A program made the translations under genes and the position numbers. From Gadus chalcogrammus (lineage: Eukaryota; Chordata; Actinopteri; Gadiformes; Gadidae): DNA of 64,000 nucleotides. The stretch covers positions 10,919,909 to 10,983,908 of the forward strand of contig NC_079425.1 in NCBI RefSeq assembly GCF_026213295.1. Direction: 5' to 3'. The notes below the pieces were generated by a model. It worked only from the letters and a program-made list of their open reading frames with translations. It had not been told where the DNA came from and ran no database searches. This document shows positions 51,603 through 64,000 of the stretch, one piece after another. Numbering within the stretch: the first letter of the stretch is position 1; each line of letters opens with the position of its first letter.

Positions 51603-52834
51603 CACTTCAGTAGAGCACAAAGAGGACTAATTAGAGGGTCTACACTAGAGCTAATTTAAAGACGCCAGAAGCATAGTTTATATATAAGTGCTAATATTTG
51701 AAAGTCAAATTTTGGTTGAAAAAGGGCTGTAATAACTGTTAATTAACTCCTATTTTCTTCTTCTTTTTTTGCTTTTTGTATTTCTTCTTCCATATAAAAT
51801 AAAGTCGAATCAAGCATAGACTAGCACTTAACATTTCGGACCACAAAGATATATTTCAAAGCTTTGAATTATTCCTTTGATCTGAATATTCTCTGTAGAT
51901 TAGATATTATTTTAAGATCCCTTTGTTCAAAAATTCATCTTTATTATCCCTGCATGAAATGCATAGCAATTCCCCACGTAACTAACCATCGGTGCAATTA
52001 ACATCTTCGATCGACCTCATATTACTGATAATTTATACGGACTCCATACCTCCCCTGTGGCAGCTTGCAGGGTTCGCCTCTTCCCCAGCAATGGAATCAG
52101 TTTCATCCTCATGAAAATGGAATGTGAAACTTTAATGAAGAAGATTTGACTGTCTTGATAATAAAGACTTTGAAACAACACCAAGACCGGCCGCAACAAG
52201 CAAAGCAGAAAAGCCGCACCAGTGTAGTGACATCAGCCCAATTAAAACAGACGATAAATATTAACAGTAGTAAGTATTAACAGAACATGTCTGGGTAGCC
52301 AAGTTGTAAACAAGAGTCACTTTTTAATGATGGCTAGTCATTAAAACTGTGTCACACAGTGTTTTCCAGCAAGGCAAGACGTCCCAGTTCTATTGAGTGA
52401 GCGGTGTTGGAGGCAGAGGCAGCCTGTATTTGATCCGCATGAAACCACCGAAATTGATTTAAAATGAACATACTGTTAGAGGATAAGACAATGCGCAGTG
52501 CAACCGACTATCGTCTCATACAGCAGCGCCAAAAGTGAGGCATAGGCCTGATGCTGGGCCTTTGGCACTGTGGAACCATGACCGGTTGAACACAGATGGA
52601 GTTACAATCTTCTAATACAGGAATTAAAAATACAGCCCTGCCTAAGCAGGAAAGGCATACTTGCAAAAAACAATGACAACTTATCATTATCTACTCAATG
52701 TTTTTAAGGAGGATAATCGCTCTGTTCTATCCTCCATCTTCTCACCTGACCGTATATTATACTGTCAGCATCTCGTGTTCAAAAGAGCAATCTTTAAAAT
52801 AAATAACACTTATTATCACAATTAAAATATACAA
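51602..52834. other. Unique DNA with a possible regulatory patch, no gene
   Basis: The part at about 51960-52260 is balanced and repeat-free, with GGTGCAATTAACATC, ATAATTTATACGG and a CCCAATTAAAAC block. It could be a conserved element. No reading frame of note. Confidence 0.35.
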
Positions 52835-53010
52835 TGATTGATTGATTGATTGATTGATTTCATTTATTTCAGACATATCAAGATACAATTCAAACATCGC
52901 AAATAACACCAAACAAAATAAAAGCATGACACTACAATAAACAAAAGCGATGTGCCAATTATTTCACTAAAGAAAAAAAAATTACATACATACATTCATG
53001 CACAATTAAC
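52835..53010 (-). mobile_element. Possible LINE 3' end with (ATCA)n tail
   Basis: On the minus strand the sequence runs from AGCATGCTTT-like AT-rich text to ATATGTCTGAAATAAATGAA and then six ATCA units (plus-strand TGAT repeat, 52835-52858). A polyadenylation-like AATAAA directly before a short tetranucleotide tail is how many fish L2/CR1-like and RTE LINEs end. No coding part is present and the 5' border is not defined, so the family is uncertain. Confidence 0.4.
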
Positions 53011-53860
53011 TAAATAGTGTCTTTAAGGATTTGTGTAGCTAGCTGCTACCAGAGGTATTTCAGCAGTACCTAACATGTAGCATGTGCTTTTCTTCGTTTT
53101 CCAAATATTATCAAAGTTTAAAACATTCAGATTTACATATACAAAAATGGTTACGTGTGTGGGGTCAGAATCATAGAATAAATTTGAATCTTAGCAGAAG
53201 TGATGCTTACTTCCCGATAAGATACAAAGGCTGCAGATGGGGAAGTTTGGGTGTTGGTGAATGCCAGCGCAGCTAATAAATGGGCAGGATTAACACCAGC
53301 CTTATCATATCCACGGCCTTTAATAGGCAGGCAGTGTTGAATTATCTATAGGTCTCAGTGATTCAAAAAGGACCATCAAACCCAAACTTGAGAGCAGTGT
53401 CTTGTAATTGAATAATACATTACATGTGGCAATTATTTCTGTTAGAAGCAGACTGAGGAATCAATAACCAAGGGATCAAATCAAGGACTGTGCGGCTCTT
53501 GTCTCTATCCCCCTTGTGACCAATTACATCAGCACAGTTTAAACACCTGCAGTGTCACATCTCGCTGTGACTCTCACTCACCCCGCATTCTCTCTCCCTC
53601 ATACTCACACACATATTGTGTTAGACAGCTGTTGAAGGCTTTGAAAAGGAAAAAAAGGTGCTTCAAATTAATCTTTAATTTTTCATATGTATCGATACTT
53701 TAATAAGCAAATTGAGGATATGATTCTTAAAGGAATATTTTTGCCCTCACTTTTTTTGTAGAAAAAAACACCCCAAAAAAATATATATATATCAAGGTTT
53801 GAATGTAAATATGGGATGATGGTTTGGGGCGATGGGGTTGCCCATCTTTGTTGAGTTAAT
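53011..53860. promoter_or_regulatory. Unique stretch, possible regulatory element
   Basis: The part at about 53270-53600 is balanced and repeat-free. It contains AGCTAATAAATGG, CCTTTAATAGGC, TTGTAATTGAATAATACATT and GACCAATTACATC. Enhancer-like by texture only. (TA)n-rich text follows near 53780. Confidence 0.2.
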
Positions 53861-54262
53861 ATGTTCGTATTGCGCAGACTGACCTGCGCTTTATCAATTA
53901 TGCACCCGTTCTTTGCTCCAGGCGGCGTATCTAGCCATGAGATGCGTGGTGCTGATTACGAGGGAGTGAAATGGGCCTGTTTTAATGAACACATCCCATT
54001 AAACAGAGTCGTGGCTCCGGTACACACAGGTGACAATGAACCCTTGACCGACAATGCTCCTGGCTTGTTGGTAAAAGGGAATGCAATTACACCTTTCGTT
54101 TTATCACTTGAAATATTCACAGTTCTTAAAAAGGCAGAAAATCAGGTCTCATTAAATGTTGATGTTGCTGGTGAGAAGAGAAGAACACTGGCTACATCAA
54201 AAGCCTTGTTAGGTCCACTGAATACTAATACGCATGCCAAGCCGCACTTTGGCCGCATCTAA
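53861..54262 (+). other. 133-codon open frame, unrecognised, probably non-coding
   Basis: The longest simple-repeat-free open frame in the window (residues start MFVLRRLTC and end KPHFGRI). It has no signal peptide, membrane segment or motif that I know. A chance frame of this size is not surprising in 64 kb read six ways. The DNA is balanced and repeat-free, with GCTGATTACGAGGG, TTTAATGAACACATC and AATGCAATTACACC, so it may instead be a conserved non-coding element. Confidence 0.15.
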
Positions 54263-57077
<2,815 letters not shown>

Positions 57078-57286
57078 CTTGCCCTTTTCATTCAAACACG
57101 AGAGTCGAAATTAAATACTCCCACAAAAAGTCAGATATTTTCAAGGCAGGTACACCTTGGCACAAGCACACAAAGCATTGCACTTTACTATTCCTTACAA
57201 CGTGCGGTGTTCTCAACAAGTTGGGCTTGTTGCTGTGTGGTGTGTAGTCTTCTGTTTTGTAAAGAAACAAGGTGGTGAGGTGGGAT

Positions 57287-57301
57287 GGGGGGGGGGGGGG
57301 G
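57287..57301 (+). repeat. G15 homopolymer
   Basis: An uninterrupted run of 15 G, followed by GAGAGGG. A potential quadruplex site and a likely length-variable spot. Confidence 0.95.
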
Positions 57302-57407
57302 AGAGGGTCACAGAACGGTAGCCTGTGTGGTGTGTTCTGTGTGGTGGGTTCTGTGTGTATCTGAGGCGAAAGGAAGGGTGCCCAAGACCCCAGGGTTATA
57401 GTTAACA

Positions 57408-57453
57408 GGGGAAGGGAGAGAGGGAGAGAGGGAGAGAAAGAGTGAGAGAGAGG
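57408..57453. repeat. GA/GGGA-rich tract
   Basis: 46 bp of purines made of GGGAGAGA units, imperfect. Confidence 0.9.
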
Positions 57454-57596
57454 TTGACTGCTCACAGTGCTTCTCCTCCATCTCTCCCGAGACACAAGGG
57501 TGAGCCCCGCTTTGAAGTTGAAAGTGTGGCTCCGAGACAATATGGGACAGGCAGGCCAAGCCTTCCTATCTCCTCCATGCTAGAACCGTGTATTTC

Positions 57597-57652
57597 TGTG
57601 TGTGCGCGTGCAAACGGTGTGTGTGCGTGTGCGTGTGCGTGTGTGGGTGTGT
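57597..57652. repeat. Impure TG/TGCG microsatellite
   Basis: 56 bp of TG-rich sequence with CG steps and one AAAC interruption. Confidence 0.9.
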
Positions 57653-57869
57653 TGGAAGGCGAGCCGTAATAATGATGCTGCACTGTGCATGGACACATTA
57701 CAGCACAAAAAAAGTGTCTACATCACAGTTAGACAAATTCAAGACACCTATTAAATACCAAGTACTTAAAATAAGAGATAAAAAAACACGTGTCCAACTT
57801 GGGTTATATTATGTCAAGTTGTTTTATTCACAGCCCACGAACCAGATTTTTTTTGTCATCAAAACCCAA

Positions 57870-58045
57870 ATTGAGAAGAACGCTACAGTAGGCCTACATC
57901 ACAAAGAGTTAATTATCCAGCGCTCCCTTGGCACTGCCGTAATGAGCGACCTGACAATTAGGTTTACATGCTGCGCATGTCTCCTTTAAGAGCATATCAG
58001 ATAGCAATCTTTATCAAACATACTCTATAAAATCCCCCTGTCAAT
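57870..58045. promoter_or_regulatory. Candidate conserved non-coding element
   Basis: A repeat-free 175-bp patch containing GAGTTAATTATCC (57905-57917), CCGTAATGAGCG (about 57938), GACAATTAGG (about 57953) and CTGTCAATTGCAATTATAC (about 58040). The homeodomain-type cores sit in a balanced background between two TG-rich regions. Inferred from motifs only. Confidence 0.25.
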
Positions 58046-58143
58046 TGCAATTATACAGATCTTCATCATAGACACGCATAACTGAATACACGCCTGCTTT
58101 ACATTTCAGAGTGCACACAAGACGTTCCTGTGCCTACAAAAGG

Positions 58144-60183
<2,040 letters not shown>

Positions 60184-60231
60184 TGCAACAATAAAGTATT
60201 GTTGCAAGTGGCCTGTATACATACAGGCCAC
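60184..60231. repeat. Two adjacent perfect hairpins
   Basis: First stem: TGCAACAATA (60184-60193) with TATTGTTGCA (60197-60206), loop AAG. Second stem: GTGGCCTGTAT (60208-60218) with ATACAGGCCAC (60221-60231), loop AC. They are separated by a single base. GGCC-containing echoes follow to 60248. Back-to-back perfect stems suggest a MITE core or a slippage product. Confidence 0.93.
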
Positions 60232-60415
60232 ATAGGCCATATAGGCCTTAACATGTTTTTTGCAAAGCAAAAAAAAATTATGTGGATGTTTCCAACATTC
60301 TCATATGTCTCTGTTTTTTAATTTTCTCCCTGTGCAAATATGTTTTTGAATGAGTTTCTGAAAGCTTACTTGTGAGATCAGAGGTAAAATAGGATAAAGT
60401 TAAAATAGAACTCAC

Positions 60416-60588
60416 GCTGGAGACCCTGATGAGGATGGGTTGCCGTGGACACCAGTCTTCCTCGTGGAGGCTCACCGTTCTTGTCCAGAGTTGCCTGACG
60501 AAACGCTTTGGAACGGCCCTCAAGTCAGGACTGATTTTCTCTGGCCACCGTGGAACTGTTGAGACCGGACACAGTACATCATAGAGTA
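60416..60588 (-). CDS. GC-rich exon-like patch, unrecognised
   Basis: A 173-nt patch clearly richer in GC than both flanks. On the minus strand it is bounded by an acceptor-like CTCTTACCCAG (just above 60588) and a donor-like C/GTGAGT (60415-60410). One frame is open throughout (57 codons after two bases), with segments VPRWPEKISPDL and VPKRFVRQLWTRTVSL. I do not recognise the peptide. The donor lacks the usual G at -1, and the plus strand also has a donor-like GG/GTAAGA at the same edge. It could be a fragment of a transposon or an old retroposed sequence. Confidence 0.2.
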
Positions 60589-60855
60589 CTGGGTAAGAGT
60601 CTATTCCTTCTGATCATAAATACATTTAAAAAAAACACACAGACACATTGAAGAATAGACTAATGTGTGTGTGTGTACATATGCCTTTCTATACATCAAT
60701 TATTCAAATTTTACATTCAATGTTACAATTTTGAAGGTGAAAAACAGCAGAATTGAATTAAAGTATAATTAAAGTCCAAAAGGCAGAAATTTAGTTTTTT
60801 TTATCAGTTAAATCTAGACGATTGAAGATAAATTGCTACTGCCAGTGTACAGTAA

Positions 60856-61836
60856 CCCTACATTCACACTACATGCGTCCGTCGTCGGATGACCGAGGGC
60901 GTGTCTGACATATGGGGGAGTAGCCTTTGTCGACGTAGCTTGCAGCCAATCAAATTACTCCCCGCTCAAAGCCAGCTTTTTCCTGCTTGTTGTCTTTATT
61001 GCAAAATGGATCCCTTAGTCACAAGGGAGTGTTGCCCCTGCACGTGTGCAGAGACTGGTACAGTATTGGGCTATTGCCCACAGCAATAACCTTTTCCTCA
61101 ATTTTTAAATCCCCCGCTGCTGACCGGCTTTTTGACATATCCACGTGGGGTGGGTCACAAAGGCGATTTCATTGGACAGAGTCCAAGTAGCGTCATAGTG
61201 TCGATTTGCATAACTGCGATCTGATTGGCCAACGGATCTGTCGCTGCCCGAAAAGTTTAACATTTCTCACATTTTCACGCAGGACACGGAGCCGACAGAA
61301 CTGACGGACCCACAATGCATTTCGAAAGAGTCCCATGGAGAAGGGTCTAGCTGCAGGCTTGGGCGTAGCTTACCTGTGCATCCAATATTTTTTTTAACTA
61401 TCCGTTAAAACGGAGACGCCAAGCAATGTGATTGGTCCTCTAACAAAATCATTTACGGATTACTTCTCCGGTTTGACTTTCCACCTTATTTACTTTCTCC
61501 ATTGTTTACTTTGCATATTAAACCAATAAAACACCAAATAAGATTTGAAAAGCTTTGGAAGTTTATTTACAACACTATTTACATAGTTTGCAGTCAAGAC
61601 ACGATCGATCGGTCGGCGAATTGCATTGCGTATCCGACATCCCGACAGAGAACTTTGAATGCTCGAGGGGTCTCCGTAGTAGTGGGATGATATTGGTCCC
61701 ATGCAAAGTAAGGTAGTGTCAACTTTTGGACGCAGTCCAAGGAGCCGAGAGAACGGACGGACCTTCTATGCATTTCGAGAGCGTCCCATGCAAGGTCAAT
61801 GAGATCTGTCGACGGACGGAGGTGTTGAATGTTAGG
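60856..61836 (-). mobile_element. PIF/Harbinger-like MITE, composite copy
   Basis: Bounded by TAA on both sides (60853-60855, 61837-61839), the target duplication typical of PIF/Harbinger. The left end is CCCTACATTCACACTAC followed by CGTCCGTCG. The right end complements to CCTAACATTCAACACCTCCG, also followed by TCCGTCG. The body, read in reverse, matches the MITE at 62145-62583 (AGCCAATCAAAT, TTATTGCAAAATGGATCC, AACTGCGATCTGATTGGCC). At 981 bp it is more than twice that copy's length, because a terminal segment occurs twice (61288-61338 and 61741-61791) around about 400 bp of other sequence. No transposase is encoded, so it is non-autonomous. Confidence 0.8.
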
Positions 61837-61839
61837 TAA

Positions 61840-62141
61840 AGTCCCGCCCTACGGAAAATACGGATGGGGACCCTTTTGTCCGGTCCCGGAGGTCGTTTTG
61901 TCCGTCAGTGGGTGCCGCTTTCGGATGACACAAAGCAAAATCATCCCCTCTACTGATGCCATGTTTGCGATTGTCGATGCCAGTAATTTGCGACACGACA
62001 GTCACTGCTCTCTAGAGGATGTATTGCGTAACATTCATAAGCACACGCTGAAACCGGACAGAGGTATGAAGGTTAGTACCGGAGACAACGTTTGGTACGG
62101 ACAGACAAATTTCGTCCGGATCCAGAGGAATGAATCAACCT
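61840..62141. other. CpG-rich spacer between two MITEs
   Basis: About 300 bp between the TAA duplications of the two MITEs. It contains GTCCG/CGGAC-rich text such as TTTTGTCCGGTCCCGGAGG, which resembles MITE termini but cannot be aligned end to end. The 158-codon frame at 61829-62305 crosses from here into the next MITE and is not a gene. Confidence 0.5.
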
Positions 62142-62144
62142 TAA

Positions 62145-62583
62145 GGCCATGTTCACACTACCTTCGTCCGTCGACGGATCTCATTGACTTTGCATGGGGC
62201 GCTCGCGAAATGCATTGTGGGGCCGTCCGTCTATTCAGCTCCGTGGCCTGCGTCAGAAAGTTGAGAAATGTTCAACTTTGTCGGCCAATAAGATCGCAGT
62301 TATGAATATACACTCCACGTGACTACTGGATCCATTTTGCAATAACAAGCAGTAAGAAGCAGGAAAAATCTGGCAGTTATATTTTTTTAAAGAAATGTGG
62401 AATGATAGGATTGTTTTTAATCACCTTTTGATTATGTCATCTTTTGTATTTATATCCACACATCGGCTTTGTAGTGGGAAGCGATTTGATTGGCTGCAGC
62501 ATGCGTCTACAAAGACTAGTCCCCTATACGTCAGACACCCCCTCGGTAATCTGTCGATGGACGCTTGTAGTTTGAATAAGGCG
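62145..62583 (+). mobile_element. PIF/Harbinger-like MITE, 439 bp
   Basis: TAA at 62142-62144 and 62584-62586 flank an element starting GGCCATGTTCACACTACC, then TTCGTCCGTCGACGG. Its other end complements to CGCCTTATTCAAACTACAAG, then CGTCCATCGACAG, giving imperfect terminal inverted repeats of about 35 bp. There is no coding capacity. It is in opposite orientation to the neighbour at 60856-61836. The GTCCGTCGACGGAC-type ends are themselves near-palindromic. Confidence 0.85.
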
Positions 62584-62588
62584 TAAGG

Positions 62589-62720
62589 CAGTGGTTTTCA
62601 AATGGGGGTATGCACTAGTGATGGATTCAATGATTATTTTCCTTGATTCAGTTCGCCTTGAAGAATCGTTCAGAATCGTTCGTTCGTTCAGTCGAGTTTA
62701 CGGTAGCTGTGAATCGAATC
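62589..62720 (+). mobile_element. hAT terminus and unclassified repeat fragment
   Basis: CAGTGGTTTTCAAATGGGGG (62589-62608) is a typical hAT 5' terminus. It begins two bases after the target duplication of the preceding MITE. Within 27 bp it passes into other sequence with repeated GAATCGTTC units (62664-62690). No opposite hAT end is seen in the last 1.4 kb of the window, so the element is truncated or leaves the window. Confidence 0.5.
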
Positions 62721-63024
62721 ATGGAATGCACGGTTCTCAGCTTATTCAGTCACTCAGTCAGAAGTCGGTCATCAACATTACAACTTTAACCAAACACAGC
62801 GGTATGGGGAAGGGCGTAGTTGATTATTGGATGTTTAACATAACAAGATCATAGACTTGATTTAGCAATGATGGTGGGGGTCCTGGGTGGAGAGAGAACC
62901 ATGAAAAAACGAGACAGATTGACGAGACATTCAAATATTTGATTATCTGGCATGACGCAGAAAGTACAAAGACAGCATGCATTAAACATTTCAATGATAT
63001 TGAATCTTATTACCGTACGCTGGC
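62721..63024. other. Unclassified sequence, possibly transposon-derived
   Basis: One plus frame at about 62935-63040 (KYLIIWHDAESTKTACIKH) is open and protein-like in composition, but I cannot place it in a family. It may be part of the same hAT or repeat fragment. Confidence 0.25.
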
Positions 63025-63052
63025 TCCCTTGGTGTGCGTTCACACCAAGGGA
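63025..63052. repeat. Perfect 12-bp hairpin, MITE-end-like
   Basis: Arms TCCCTTGGTGTG (63025-63036) and CACACCAAGGGA (63041-63052) are exact complements around CGTT. The 'GTTCACACCAA' text is common at fish MITE ends, and the sequence beyond has CGCTGCAAAA repeats. Possibly two abutting termini of a fold-back element. Confidence 0.9.
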
Positions 63053-63498
63053 ATTCCGCTGCAAAAAAATCGCTGCAAAATTTTCCGTTAGCTTTTGTCA
63101 CTCAAGTCGCTCATGACGTACATTTCAATTTTGCAGCTGCATTTAAAAGGAGCCGTATGCTTTTAGTACAGACAGCCATAACAAAGAGTGAACTCCCATA
63201 CACTTTGTCCATATTGCAGAGACGGATTTGCTTGTTGGATAAAGTGCTTAGACAGCAACTAGGACAGTGATTCCCCTCCAATATATATCTATTAAAAAAA
63301 TCCTAAAATGTAACCTACAACCGAGAACAAAAAAATGTTGCGTGCTGTAGTAGGCTAGTTAAAATATGTTTCACTGGTCTGCATCTGCAAATCATGATCG
63401 GCACTCATTCGTCAAACAAATTGACATTGGCGCACATGGCTAATTTGCATAGGCGCACAGGACTGGCTGGCTCCGCAAGACAAATAATGGAACATATT

Positions 63499-63568
63499 TA
63501 TCTATCTATCTAGGCCTATCTGTCTATCTATCTATCTTTCTATCTATCTATCTATCCATCCATCTATC
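63499..63568. repeat. (ATCT)n microsatellite
   Basis: 70 bp of ATCT/GTCT/ATCC tetranucleotides, interrupted once by AGGCC near 63512. An impure, older array. Confidence 0.95.
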
Positions 63569-64000
63569 AACGCGTGTTTAGTTTAAATGTGATGTATTTT
63601 GTGTATGTCCTGTCAGACTTGTCTCCCTTGTTCTGTGTGGTCTTGTAGGCTACAGTCCTGTGTGAGCCGAATAACCTAAATGAATTCCCGACGATTTGTG
63701 TCTTTTGGTATTAATAAAGACTTGACTAGGCATCTATATAGACTATTTAATTAAAAATGATTCACCTCAGGCTCCGTGAATAGTGGGGAATAGCAGGAAT
63801 AGAGGGATAAAAGACAAGAGACATATCCCTTGTAATTTATCCCTCGTCTTGTCGATTAGTTTGTGTATGTGACGATTTCAAAAACATGTTCTGCTTAATG
63901 CATGACTACACGCGATTGGTTGGTTAGATTGGTGGTATGGAGCAAATGAAAATGATTCCCGCTTAAATGCGAACGTTCTAGATCGCAAATATTTTCTATA
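63569..64000. other. Unique DNA to window end, no gene seen
   Basis: No feature recognised. GGGATAAAAGACAAGAGACATATCCC and a nearby TTTATCCCTCGTCTTGTC (63807-63855) are partly complementary, giving a weak inverted repeat. Confidence 0.45.

Noticed and set aside
57088..57540. 150-codon minus-strand frame rich in Pro, Ser and Thr
   Set aside because: It reads C/T-rich and CA-rich low-complexity DNA; the composition explains the open frame.
61829..62305. 158-codon plus-strand frame
   Set aside because: It runs across the end of one MITE, the spacer and half of the next MITE, so it cannot be a conserved protein.

Overview
The window reads as non-coding nuclear DNA from a ray-finned (teleost) fish. 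The reasons are: AT-rich sequence without prokaryote-like gene packing; very long, pure (AC)n/(GT)n arrays; relics of Ty3/gypsy retrotransposons, hAT elements and PIF/Harbinger-like MITEs of types common in fish; and no continuous host reading frame that I recognise. The density of arrays over 100 bp recalls cod-like fishes, but that is only an impression. Most long reading frames here are microsatellites read as Thr-His, Cys-Val, Glu-Arg or Lys-Glu repeats.

Layout. 1-13.4 kb: single-copy-looking AT-rich DNA with GA, AC and GT arrays, a perfect 19-bp hairpin (8.7 kb) and weak transposon traces (7.2-7.6 kb). 13.45-16.4 kb: a repeat-rich block with GA-rich tracts, a (GT)n array, a decayed minus-strand Ty3/gypsy element (gag start, RT end/RNase H, integrase) and a long polypurine tract. 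16.4-22.5 kb: possible tRNA-derived SINE head and several stretches resembling developmental non-coding elements. 23.4-29.7 kb: an old direct duplication (23.47 and 27.76 kb copies) plus a shorter related pair (27.67 and 29.60 kb). 29.7-35.6 kb: mostly unique DNA. 35.6-38.0 kb: a second gypsy relic, plus strand, split by a 633-bp hAT copy that still encodes the C-terminal transposase domain. 38-49.8 kb: unique DNA with a CpG- and G-quadruplex-rich island (42.0-42.6 kb), regulatory-looking blocks (39.7 and 43.2-43.6 kb) and one candidate 84-nt exon (45.97 kb). 49.8-58.3 kb: AAAG and GT/AC arrays, a LINE-like 3' tail and more regulatory-looking DNA. 60.4-62.7 kb: a GC-rich exon-like patch, then two Harbinger-like MITEs in opposite orientation with TAA target duplications, and a hAT end. 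The window closes with an (ATCT)n array.

No complete host gene, rRNA, tRNA or CRISPR array is visible. The two candidate exons are weak, and I cannot tell whether the window is intergenic or intronic. Nothing here supports a new multi-gene system. The most checkable signals are the nested transposon, the MITE pair, the ancient direct duplication, the shared 38-bp flank of two GA arrays, the hairpins and the CpG/G4 island.
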